A stretch of 18,398 nt of DNA, taken from contig FR895395.1 of the NCBI GenBank assembly GCA_000435595.1, forward strand, positions 43,226 to 61,623. The letters run 5' to 3'. Positions 7,539 to 14,241 of the stretch are shown here, piece by piece. Source of the DNA: Firmicutes bacterium CAG:882 (GTDB lineage Bacteria > Bacillota > Clostridia > Lachnospirales > Lachnospiraceae). Each line of letters opens with the position of its first letter. The stretch's first letter is position 1. Below the pieces are notes generated by a model. It was not told the origin of the DNA and searched no databases. It saw nothing but the letters and a program-made list of their open reading frames with translations. The translations under genes and the position numbers were made by a program.

Positions 7539-8166
7539 ACTTTGTTCCGAATATTCTGTCTCCGGCATCTCCGAGTCCCGGAATAATGTATCCATGCTCG
7601 TTGAGCTTCTCATCACATGTTCCGATGTACATATCCACATCCGGATGATCTTTCTTCATTTTCTCAATTCCCTCCGGCGCGGCAATTATGCACATGAAGC
7701 GAATGTTCTTTATTCCACGCTGCTTGAGCATGGCAATTGCTGCTGACGAAGAACCTCCTGTTGCAAGCATAGGGTCAACGACAAATACCTCTCTCTCCGC
7801 ACAGTCCTGTGGAAGCTTACAGTAATACTCAACCGGCTCTAATGTCTCCTCGTTGCGGTAAAGACCTATATGTCCAACCTTTGCAGCCGGAATCATTGCG
7901 AGCATTCCGTCAACCATTCCGAGCCCTGCCCTTAAAATAGGAACAACGGCAAGCTTCTTTCCCGCAAGTTCTTTAACCGTTGTCTTGCAGATAGGTGTCT
8001 CAATTTCCACATCCTTGAGCTTTAAGTCTCTTGTAGCCTCATAACACATAAGCATTGCTATCTCGCTGATAAGTGTACGGAAATCCTTTGAACCCGTCTC
8101 CTTTCTTCTAAGAATACCAATCTTGTGCTGAATCAACGGATGATCCATAATAACTACTTTACCCAT
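7537..8166 (-). CDS. upp: Uracil phosphoribosyltransferase
   Basis: Pyrimidine salvage enzyme: uracil + PRPP to UMP + diphosphate, in the cytoplasm. It is 209 residues, the usual length. It begins MGKVVIMDHPLIQHKIGILR. The PRPP-binding loop is DPMLATGGSS (131-140); RAGLGM (79-84) and the C-terminal uracil-binding GLGDAGDRIFGTK are present. The ATG at 8166 has GGGAGG (8173-8178) at 6 nt, so the longer upstream extension of the reading frame, which runs into rpiB, is not used. It lies 31 nt after rpiB and upstream of the atp operon, as in Bacillus. Confidence 0.97.
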   Translation of the reverse strand: MGKVVIMDHPLIQHKIGILRRKETGSKDFRTLISEIAMLMCYEATRDLKLKDVEIETPICKTTVKELAGKKLAVVPILRAGLGMVDGMLAMIPAAKVGHIGLYRNEETLEPVEYYCKLPQDCAEREVFVVDPMLATGGSSSAAIAMLKQRGIKNIRFMCIIAAPEGIEKMKKDHPDVDMYIGTCDEKLNEHGYIIPGLGDAGDRIFGTK

Positions 8167-8197
8167 AAGCGTCCTCCCATTATATATTGTATTTTGA

Positions 8198-8626
8198 TTA
8201 ATTCTCAAGCATGTTGATTCGGCGTATATGCCTCTCCTCATTTGAAAATTCCGTTGTGAGGAATGTCTCCGTAATCTTGACCGCAAGTCCCGGTCCGATT
8301 ACTCTTCCGCCAAGTGCAAGTACATTGGCATCATTGTGAAGTCTTGTTGCCTCCGCCATAAAGCAGTCTGTGCAGAGTGCCGCACGTATTCCCTTAATCT
8401 TGTTGGCAGCTATCGATATTCCGATTCCCGTTCCGCAGATAAGAATTCCCTTATCACAGCTCCCATCATTGATTGCAGCGCACACCTTCTTTGCATATTC
8501 AGGATAATCAACGCTCGCCTCGCTGTAGCTTCCGAAATCCTTATACTCATATCCCTTCTCGTCAAGATATGCCATAATGTCCTTCTTTAATGCAAATCCT
8601 CCCTGGTCACAGCCTATTGCTATCAT
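8198..8626 (-). CDS. rpiB: Ribose-5-phosphate isomerase B
   Basis: RpiB/LacAB-family isomerase interconverting ribose 5-phosphate and ribulose 5-phosphate in the pentose phosphate pathway. It is 142 residues, normal length. The catalytic cysteine lies in CGTGIGISIAANK (Cys64), and the ring-opening region RLHNDANVLALGGR contains His97. One oddity is the N-terminal phosphate-loop motif: it reads CDQGG (residues 6-10), where most RpiB proteins have DHAG or DHGG, so His is replaced by Gln. The ATG has GAGAGG (8635-8640) at 8 nt. It is 32 nt from the upstream gene and 31 nt from upp, all in one direction. Confidence 0.94.
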   Translation of the reverse strand: MIAIGCDQGGFALKKDIMAYLDEKGYEYKDFGSYSEASVDYPEYAKKVCAAINDGSCDKGILICGTGIGISIAANKIKGIRAALCTDCFMAEATRLHNDANVLALGGRVIGPGLAVKITETFLTTEFSNEERHIRRINMLEN

Positions 8627-8658
8627 ATACTTGTCCTCTCTTTCTGAATTATATTCTT

Positions 8659-9117
8659 CTATTCTTCGTTTTCAAGCCGGGTGAGCTTTTCATCAACCTT
8701 ATTAAGCCACTTTATAAGCACATCACAGCATTCCATATAGCTCTCCATCTCCTTGCCATAAGGATCCGGCATCTCTCCCGCATCACCGACAAACTCTGAT
8801 ATTGTATAGAGATTATCCGGGTCATACGTCTCTATAATCATCTCTTTTTCCTTGTTGCCGATTGCCAGCAGAAGTGTATCCTCAGATATATCTTCCTCGG
8901 TAAGCGCAACTGAAGTTCTGTTGTCAAGTATTATGCCTTTTTGTCTCATAACCGCTATTGCCTTGGGATTGACCGGTTCCGGAAAAAGCACAATCAACCC
9001 GCGTGAAATAATCTCGATATCTTTATGTGCGGTTATATGCTTCATCAAAAGCTCCGCCATAGGCCCCATACAGGTATTGTTCATACTCACAAATACGATT
9101 CTACTATATTTTTTCAT
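8659..9117 (-). CDS. YwlE-like LMW protein phosphatase homologue, probably catalytically dead
   Basis: A 152-residue protein with the low-molecular-weight phosphatase fold, in the genomic position of ywlE, the protein-arginine phosphatase of Bacillus. The active site should read C-x5-R-S. Here residues 10-22 read VSMNNTCMGPMAE, so the nucleophilic Cys is Ser11, the phosphate-binding Arg is Met17 and the following Ser is Gly18. The Thr linked to arginine specificity in YwlE aligns with Thr15, and the general-acid motif survives as DPYG (Asp118). It is therefore a likely pseudophosphatase, perhaps a phosphoarginine or phosphotyrosine binder. The ATG has no close Shine-Dalgarno site; see the leader element. 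Gap to rpiB is 32 nt. Confidence 0.85.
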   Translation of the reverse strand: MKKYSRIVFVSMNNTCMGPMAELLMKHITAHKDIEIISRGLIVLFPEPVNPKAIAVMRQKGIILDNRTSVALTEEDISEDTLLLAIGNKEKEMIIETYDPDNLYTISEFVGDAGEMPDPYGKEMESYMECCDVLIKWLNKVDEKLTRLENEE

Positions 9118-9149
9118 CCGCGATTCGGGCTGTAAGCCCTACACTCCTT
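9118..9149 (-). promoter_or_regulatory. Leader of the pseudophosphatase gene: SD separated from start by a small hairpin
   Basis: On the minus strand the only good ribosome site, AAGGAG (9149-9144), lies 26 nt before the ATG at 9117. Between them is GGGCT-TAC-AGCCC (9139-9127), a 5-bp stem with a 3-nt loop. Folding the hairpin would bring the site to a spacing of about 13 nt. No in-frame start lies nearer, because a TAG closes the frame at 9141-9139. This suggests structure-dependent or weak translation. It is an inference from sequence only. Confidence 0.4.
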
Positions 9150-9204
9150 GTATTATGATATGAGAGTCAAAAAGTATTCTGCCCCTCATTTATGATTAAT
9201 CCGC

Positions 9205-10257
9205 TTACTCCACAATCTCAATATGATGTCCGGCAGCTTTAATCAGTCTGTTCATGACCGCCTGTCCGAAGCTGTCCTCGCTGAAGCCCTCAGACAATAT
9301 AACATCAACATCTATATGGTCAAAATGCCTCAGCACGTCAAAAAGATGTGCCGCCACTTCATGCTCATTCTCACGGCTTCCGACAACCACAACCTCACCA
9401 TGAGCGTATTTGTGCTCGTTCTCGTTACTTGAGAGAATACCCACCTTAAGACCGTCATATTCATATTTAACGGCAAGCTCGTTGATTTTTGACACAACCT
9501 TCTCATTCTCACCTTCAAATATCGTAAGCTCCGCCTTCGGCGCATAATGTCTGTACTTCATTCCCGGCGCCTTAGGCTTTCCCTTAACCATGGAGTGTGC
9601 AAGGACAGTCTCATCAAAGCACACATCGCCAAGAACCTCCTTTATCATATCGGCGGTCACATATCCGGGTCTTAAAATCATGGGAACCTCACAGGTAACA
9701 TCAACAATCGTTGACTCTATTCCTATCTCAATAGCTCCGCCGTCTATTATCATATCTATTCTGCCGTCCATGTCCTCAATGACATGCTCAGCTCTTGTGG
9801 GACTTGGTCTTCCCGACAGATTGGCACTCGGTGCCGCAATATACACGCCCGAATCCTTTATAAGCCTGTGTGCAACATGATGGCTTGGCATACGGATTGC
9901 AACCGTATCGAGCCCTCCCGTCGTTCCGTAAGGCACAATATCCTTTTTCTTAAAAATCATCGTGAGCGGTCCCGGCCAAAAAGCCTCTGCAAGCTTATAG
10001 GCACATTCAGGAATCTCGCTTGCAAGCTCATCAAGAGCTCCTATATCCGCTATGTGTACTATAAGCGGATTGTCGCTCGGTCTTCCCTTGGCACTGTATA
10101 TCCTGCGCGCCGCGTCCTCCTTCAGTGCATCTCCTCCGAGCCCGTACACCGTCTCCGTGGGAAATGCCACAAGCCCGCCGCTCTTTAATATCTCTCCCGC
10201 TTCCCGTATGACCTCATCTTCATTACCATCTTCTGTTTTTACAATCTTTGTGTTCAT
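9205..10257 (-). CDS. ywlC: L-threonylcarbamoyladenylate synthase (Sua5/YwlC type)
   Basis: Makes threonylcarbamoyl-AMP from threonine, bicarbonate and ATP, the first step of t6A37 tRNA modification. It is 350 residues, the long Sua5 form. The YrdC domain (about 1-210) has PTETVYGLGG (33-42), KGRPSDNPL (57-65) and APSANLSGRPSPT (142-154). The linker PGMKYRHYAP (231-240) leads into the C-terminal Sua5 domain (to 350). The ATG overlaps the stop of the HAD gene by 4 nt (ATGA), with AGGAG (10265-10269) at 7 nt, so the two are translated together. It corresponds to ywlC in the conserved Firmicute neighbourhood. Confidence 0.95.
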   Translation of the reverse strand: MNTKIVKTEDGNEDEVIREAGEILKSGGLVAFPTETVYGLGGDALKEDAARRIYSAKGRPSDNPLIVHIADIGALDELASEIPECAYKLAEAFWPGPLTMIFKKKDIVPYGTTGGLDTVAIRMPSHHVAHRLIKDSGVYIAAPSANLSGRPSPTRAEHVIEDMDGRIDMIIDGGAIEIGIESTIVDVTCEVPMILRPGYVTADMIKEVLGDVCFDETVLAHSMVKGKPKAPGMKYRHYAPKAELTIFEGENEKVVSKINELAVKYEYDGLKVGILSSNENEHKYAHGEVVVVGSRENEHEVAAHLFDVLRHFDHIDVDVILSEGFSEDSFGQAVMNRLIKAAGHHIEIVE

Positions 10258-11138
10258 GTGTCTTCTCCTAAGACCGCCTGTCTCATACTCTCCTCGTGCA
10301 TCGCATCCAGTCTGCTCTCTGCCTGCGTAACATCGATAATCGACTTTACAAGCCTGTCAATCTGTGAACCTTCCGTATAATCCGCTGCCGCATAATATCT
10401 TATGCGGTTTTCGCGTATCATTTTGTATACTTTGTTTTTATCTCCGGTGTACGGATTGTATACGCCAATCGAATGACCTCCGTATGAATTGACCAGCTTC
10501 ATGCATGGAACATCCGTATCGCTGTCACCGATATATACTATATTTTTAAAAGGAATCCTGATATCCTCCGGTGCGTAGTAATCATTCACACCTGCATCGT
10601 TGATGTCAAGAACCCCCTTGGATATCCTGAAAAGATACTGTGTCTTGTTGGTATAATTGACGACCTGTGCCGGCCATTTAACCATTCCGTGCTCATCAAA
10701 ATAAAAGCTGCTCGCATATATTCTCTCAAAAGCACCTTCCCTTGCAATCCTCGTTCCCTCAATCATTTCCTTAAGCCCGGAGGAGATAATATAATGCTCC
10801 ACCTTCACGTCGTGCCTCAACCCGTACTCTCTTAACCTCTCGAACCATCCGTTGACACCGTCAAACAGCTTCACCCTTGAGCCATATTCCTCAAGAGCCG
10901 CACGGCTGAACACAAGATTCCCCTTCGCCTCCTGCACCATCTTATACATATATGCAAGATTACTGTCCATGTTGTTCTCTCTGGCAAGCTTTCCCGTCTC
11001 CTCCCAGAACTTCGCAACATTGTAGCCGACTGACTGTATAAAACCCTGCGCCTGCATATCATCGGGCGAAAGCGTCTTATCAAAGTCATAGCATATAGCC
11101 ACTATAGGCTGTTTCTCCTGCCCATCGATTATCGGCAT
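10254..11138 (-). CDS. HAD-superfamily phosphatase, phosphoserine phosphatase-like
   Basis: A 294-residue haloacid dehalogenase-family hydrolase; the substrate cannot be told. All four HAD motifs are present: DFDKTL (Asp18 nucleophile, Asp20), ISSG (118-121), a lysine near 165 (NYTNKTQ) and GDSDTD (204-209). The long insertion between motifs I and II (about 25-110) is a C1-type cap, as in SerB-like enzymes. Start: the ATG at 11138 has GAGG (11147-11150) at 8 nt; the TTG two codons out would be only 2 nt from it. It is first in the HAD-sua5-phosphatase-rpiB-upp cluster and follows a near-consensus promoter. Confidence 0.87.
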   Translation of the reverse strand: MPIIDGQEKQPIVAICYDFDKTLSPDDMQAQGFIQSVGYNVAKFWEETGKLARENNMDSNLAYMYKMVQEAKGNLVFSRAALEEYGSRVKLFDGVNGWFERLREYGLRHDVKVEHYIISSGLKEMIEGTRIAREGAFERIYASSFYFDEHGMVKWPAQVVNYTNKTQYLFRISKGVLDINDAGVNDYYAPEDIRIPFKNIVYIGDSDTDVPCMKLVNSYGGHSIGVYNPYTGDKNKVYKMIRENRIRYYAAADYTEGSQIDRLVKSIIDVTQAESRLDAMHEESMRQAVLGEDT

Positions 11139-11174
11139 ATTCAAATCCTCTTTTCCACATAAAATACTACGAAC

Positions 11175-11203
11175 ATGATACGCTTTGGAGAATATTTTGT
11201 CAA
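11175..11203 (-). promoter_or_regulatory. Promoter of the HAD-sua5-rpiB-upp cluster
   Basis: On the minus strand: perfect -35 TTGACA (11203-11198), a 17-nt spacer and -10 TATCAT (11180-11175, one mismatch). Transcription would start near 11168, giving a 30-nt leader. The promoter begins about 18 nt after the stop codon of the Fic gene, and no terminator hairpin was seen between them, so some read-through from fic is possible. Confidence 0.85.
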
Positions 11204-11221
11204 GGAGACACCATTCACCCG

Positions 11222-12325
11222 CTATTGCCGGATTTCTTTCAATATTTCCTTTTCATGAGCTTTGGTAAATTGACTCAATTCATATGACCTTATTCTCTCA
11301 TTTACCAATATTGGAATAACAAATCCGTTTTTTACCAAAACCGCCAGTCTGTTAATCACCGTCTTATTTGTCACGCCTATTTCCCTGCTGACTTCTATCG
11401 GTGTAAATTCAGTTTTATGCTTTTTTATTAAATGCAATAACAACTCCTTCTCTTTTGCTTTGAGAAATGACATACTTCCCTCAATATTTTCGGCTTCGGA
11501 ATTTCTCTGCAAATCACATACCTTACCCGAATACAGCTTCACCATCCTCAGAAAATAATTTATCCAAATTTCGGGATGCGGCGGATTCTCTCGTCCCGAA
11601 TAGTACAATGCAGGCAATCCCATCTGAATTGACTCGTAATATTCATCAATATCGTATGCAAAATATTCCTCCAACGAACCTATTCCGTTAAATCCATACC
11701 CATTGACATCCATAATATACCCCGACAATAACCTCGCAGTTCTTCCATTGCCGTCCTCAAACGGATGAATTGTGACAATTTGATAGTGCACCACTGCTGC
11801 CACTATCAAAGGATGGTCGTCCGTTGTATTGACATACTCCACTAGTTCGTCAAGCAGCCCCGGAATATCACAGTATTCAGGAGGAATGTAATCAGGATTC
11901 CCCGTATTAGAATCATATACTGCAAAAAGCACTCCCGGAGGCATAGGTCCCCTTAATCCTATTTTTTCCTTTGAAGCGCCCTTTTCTACAAGCTTTTGTA
12001 CATCCAATATCAACTCTTTTGAAAATGGTTCTTTTTTATTTGCCTTTTCCTCCAAAAAATTTAAGGCAAGAAAATAATTTCTTACCTCCTGCTCAGGTTT
12101 AAGAAGGTGTTTCCTTTCATCACTCTCTATTACCTCATCAACCTGTTTTTCCGAAAGCGGATTACCTTCTATTTTATTTGAAGCATAAGAGCTCTTTTTT
12201 TTCGAGTTCTTGCGAAGCCTATTGGCAACACTTTTCGGTAATTTTACGGAAGAAACATTATATCTGTTTTTATCAATTTCTGTTATATATTTTAATATCT
12301 CATTCGTTAATATCACTTTAATCAT
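11222..12325 (-). CDS. Fic-domain protein with C-terminal winged helix
   Basis: A 367-residue Fic-family protein; such enzymes usually transfer AMP (or another nucleotide moiety) to target proteins. The catalytic motif HPFEDGNGRTAR is intact at 187-198 (HxFxxGNGRxxR; His187). An N-terminal auto-inhibitory helix motif, (S/T)xxxEGN, is seen as SNKIEGN (49-55), so this is a class II, self-inhibited Fic. Residues about 285-350 form a winged-helix DNA-binding domain with the helix EVSREIGVTNKTVINRLAVL. The whole matches the widespread Fic-wHTH architecture. The ATG has AGGTG (12331-12335) at 5 nt. Its promoter is embedded in an inverted repeat, which suggests autoregulation. No antitoxin gene is adjacent. 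Confidence 0.93.
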   Translation of the reverse strand: MIKVILTNEILKYITEIDKNRYNVSSVKLPKSVANRLRKNSKKKSSYASNKIEGNPLSEKQVDEVIESDERKHLLKPEQEVRNYFLALNFLEEKANKKEPFSKELILDVQKLVEKGASKEKIGLRGPMPPGVLFAVYDSNTGNPDYIPPEYCDIPGLLDELVEYVNTTDDHPLIVAAVVHYQIVTIHPFEDGNGRTARLLSGYIMDVNGYGFNGIGSLEEYFAYDIDEYYESIQMGLPALYYSGRENPPHPEIWINYFLRMVKLYSGKVCDLQRNSEAENIEGSMSFLKAKEKELLLHLIKKHKTEFTPIEVSREIGVTNKTVINRLAVLVKNGFVIPILVNERIRSYELSQFTKAHEKEILKEIRQ

Positions 12326-12373
12326 AAAAACACCTGCCTTCAGATATTATTATACCCGAACGCAGGTGTTTTT
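12326..12373. repeat. 12-bp perfect inverted repeat spanning the fic -10 region (candidate operator)
   Basis: AAAAACACCTGC (12326-12337) and GCAGGTGTTTTT (12362-12373) are perfect inverted arms separated by 24 bp. The fic -10 TATAAT (12349-12354) lies between them; one arm falls in the -35/-10 spacer and the other covers the ribosome site. Since transcription should start inside the spacer, the arms cannot both be in the mRNA. A protein-binding operator is therefore more likely than a hairpin. The winged-helix end of the Fic protein is the obvious candidate binder (inference). Confidence 0.6.
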
Positions 12374-12377
12374 TCCA
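12349..12377 (-). promoter_or_regulatory. Promoter of the fic gene
   Basis: On the minus strand: -35 TGGAAA (12377-12372), a 17-nt spacer and perfect -10 TATAAT (12354-12349). Transcription would begin near 12342, leaving a leader of about 17 nt before the ATG at 12325. Confidence 0.75.
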
Positions 12378-12412
12378 CTAAATTTTCACTATTTTTTCAC
12401 TATTTTTCACTA
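12376..12412. repeat. Four helically phased CACTA repeats upstream of the fic promoter
   Basis: CACTA occurs at 12376-12380, 12387-12391, 12398-12402 and 12408-12412, with steps of 11, 11 and 10 bp, so all copies face the same side of the helix. The three distal copies are preceded by runs of 4-6 T. On the fic strand they read TAGTG followed by A-tracts, directly abutting and overlapping the -35. This could be an UP-like or curved DNA element, or a row of regulator sites. Confidence 0.55.
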
Positions 12413-12464
12413 TTTCAAATGGACTTTTTACTGATTTCAACCTGTCCCCACAAGCATATTCAAT

Positions 12465-12505
12465 AAAAAAACTGCCGCACAAAGAGTCTCACCCTCTGTA
12501 CGGCA
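12465..12505 (-). terminator. Intrinsic terminator of the surface-protein remnant
   Basis: Read on the minus strand: TGCCG-T-ACA-GAG, a short loop, then the matching CTC...TGT-G-CGGCA (arms 12505-12495 and 12484-12473), followed by G and seven T (12471-12465). It lies about 30 nt after the stop at 12535. The outer stem TGCCGTACA closely resembles the outer stem of the long hairpin after the second atpC. Confidence 0.8.
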
Positions 12506-12534
12506 ATCCGCATCATATTACCTATTCAAGCTCA

Positions 12535-12825
12535 TCACTTACCGCTCTTTGACACCCTTCTTCTGTCAAAGATTGTGAATGCTGCAACAGCCGCAGCACT
12601 CAGTATGATAAGTACAATGAGTATCGGAACCATCACATTAGTGACGTAGCCCGTGCTTGCACTCTGCGCCGATGAAGTTCTTGCATTGCCTGCAAGCTGC
12701 TTCCAACCGATTGCAAACGGTGATGCACTCGTAATGTGAATTTTAAGTCCGTCATCGGTCTTTTCAGGCACGAAGAACTCCATTGTTCCCGGAGTGCCGC
12801 CGTTGGTGTCGATTGTGATAAGCAT
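12535..12825 (-). pseudogene. C-terminal remnant of a cell-surface protein with membrane anchor
   Basis: 96 residues: an extracellular-looking stretch (1-55, with DTNGGTPGTMEFF and HITSASPFAIGW), one hydrophobic membrane helix (about 64-85, VMVPILIVLIILSAAAVAAF) and a basic cytoplasmic tail DRRRVSKSGK. This is the usual end of a large membrane-anchored surface protein. There is no signal peptide or large ectodomain, no credible ribosome site before the ATG at 12825, and the frame is closed by a TAA at 12834-12832. It keeps its terminator. It is therefore read as the tail of a gene whose front was lost, perhaps when the neighbouring AT-rich gene arrived. A very short genuine gene cannot be fully excluded. 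Confidence 0.6.
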
Positions 12826-12875
12826 TCTGCTTTAATTTGTATATTAAATTACTCTAGCGCAACATTTTCTATAAA

Positions 12876-12884
12876 TGATATAAT
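12876..12884 (+). promoter_or_regulatory. Extended -10 promoter of the repeat-nuclease gene
   Basis: TGA directly followed by TATAAT (12876-12884) gives a consensus extended -10 (TGn-TATAAT). No good -35 is seen 16-18 bp upstream, which such promoters tolerate. The predicted start near 12891 leaves a short AT-rich leader to GAGGT (12906-12910) and the ATG at 12918. Confidence 0.55.
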
Positions 12885-12917
12885 AAATTCAAATATAATA
12901 TTATCGAGGTTTTCCTT

Positions 12918-13232
12918 ATGAAATATACAGAAGAACAAATCAAATGTCTTCGTGACAATTATCCAATCTCTAATTACCAAGAAATAGAAAAATCATTTCC
13001 CAATCTAACAAAAAGACAAATTGTTGCATTAGCAAATAGTTACGGTATTAAACAGGATGTTAATTATAAACTTAAAAAGGTAAAAGAAAACACAATTGGA
13101 CTATGTAATGTTATGTGTAATGGTGAAAATGCTAAAATAATTGACTATATATCATCAAGCAATATTACCGTACAGTTTGATGATGGCACTATTGTTACTA
13201 ATAAAAATCTAGTAGATTTTAAAAGGGGGTAA
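12918..13232 (+). CDS. N-terminal part of a frameshifted HTH-repeat-nuclease protein
   Basis: 104 residues before a premature stop. Residues 1-46 look like a Myb/SANT-like helix-turn-helix (TEEQIKCLRDNYP...SFPNLTKRQIVALANSYGIK, three short helices with spaced Leu/Ile/Trp-type positions), a plausible DNA-binding head. Residues 60-104 are the first, most degenerate copy of a ~54-residue beta-rich repeat (ITVQFDDGTIV). The frame stops at TAA 13230-13232, right after AAAAGGGGG (13221-13229). Dropping one G continues the repeat as GNIGKPIENRIG, in perfect register with the following reading frame. The ATG has GAGGT at 7 nt. The region is much more AT-rich than the atp operons. Full product as reconstructed: about 606 residues. 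Confidence 0.7.
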   Translation: MKYTEEQIKCLRDNYPISNYQEIEKSFPNLTKRQIVALANSYGIKQDVNYKLKKVKENTIGLCNVMCNGENAKIIDYISSSNITVQFDDGTIVTNKNLVDFKRG

Positions 13233-14241
13233 CATCGGTAAACCCATAGAAAACAGAATAGGAAAAGTAAGTAAATCAAATAGCGGATTAAATATGACTA
13301 TAATCAGATATACAAGTTACAGAGATATCGACATTCAGTTTGACGATGGCACTATTGTAAAGCATAAAGACTATGGCAGTTTCCTTCGTGGTGAAATAGC
13401 ATATCCTCAATCCAAGCGTTTGGGTGAACGAAAAATATCAAATAGTGGTATGCTCATGACTATTATTGCTTATCGTAATTCGAATGATATTGATATTCAA
13501 TTTGAGGATGGTACTATTGTTCAACATCGTGATTATAGAAGTTTTTCCGAAGGATGTATTTATAATCCAAATTTTTACAAAAGTAAAATTGGAGAAGAAA
13601 TTTTTGCTCCAAACGGTCACACATTAAAAATTATTGATTATAGAAATAGTAAAGACGTAGATGTCCAATTTGAGGACGGAACCATTGTTCAGCATCGTGA
13701 TTATTACAGTTTTTTAACTGGAAATATTGCAATGCCAATTTTAAATCGCGTAGGACAGACTAATATTGCTAAAAATGGTATGGGCATTAAAATTATAGCA
13801 TATCGCAATTCACATGATATAGACATTCAATTTGAGGATGGAACAATCGTTACACATAAAAATTATAATCACTTTCTAGACGGCTATATTGCATATCCGC
13901 GTCCCGACCATGTTGGAGAAGAGGTTTACGCCAAAAATGGGATGCGGATGACACTTATTGCCTATAGGAATGTGTCAGATGTTGATATAAAGTTTGAAGA
14001 TGGTACTATTGTAGAACACAAATATTATCAAAACTTTAAAGAAGGCACTATTTTATATCCGATAGAAAATCGCATAGGATATGAACGAATTGCAAACAAC
14101 GGATTAAAAATGAAAATTATAGCATATAGAAATTCAACTGATTTAGACGTTGAATTCGAAGATGGATGTATTGTAACAAATAAGTCTTTTTCAGATTTTA
14201 AAAAAGGAACCATCGGGCATCCATCTTTTAGTGTGCATCGT
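13095..14241 (+). repeat. Seven tandem ~162-bp coding repeats
   Basis: Repeats start at 13095 (degenerate), 13258, 13420, 13588, 13750, 13912 and 14074; five have 54 codons and two have 56. Each reads roughly IGEE.IA.NGM.M, then IIAYRNSxDIDIQFEDGTIV, then xHKxYxxFxxGxIxYP. The protein core is strongly kept while codons differ a good deal between copies, so the array is old and held by selection rather than freshly amplified. Variable positions cluster in the linker (residues 3-7), just before the second strand, and in the helix after HK/HR. Confidence 0.85.

Noticed and set aside
8167..8286. Longer N-terminus for upp, overlapping rpiB
   Set aside because: The extension is not uracil phosphoribosyltransferase-like, while the ATG at 8166 has an ideal ribosome site and gives the standard 209 residues.
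9165..9170. TTGACT upstream of the pseudophosphatase gene as a -35 box
   Set aside because: No -10-like sequence lies 16-18 bp downstream; the nearby CATAAT is too close.
13095..14241. Regular ~162-bp repeats as a CRISPR array
   Set aside because: The unit is far too long, copies differ at the base level, and the periodicity follows codons of one protein; there are no short identical repeats with spacers.
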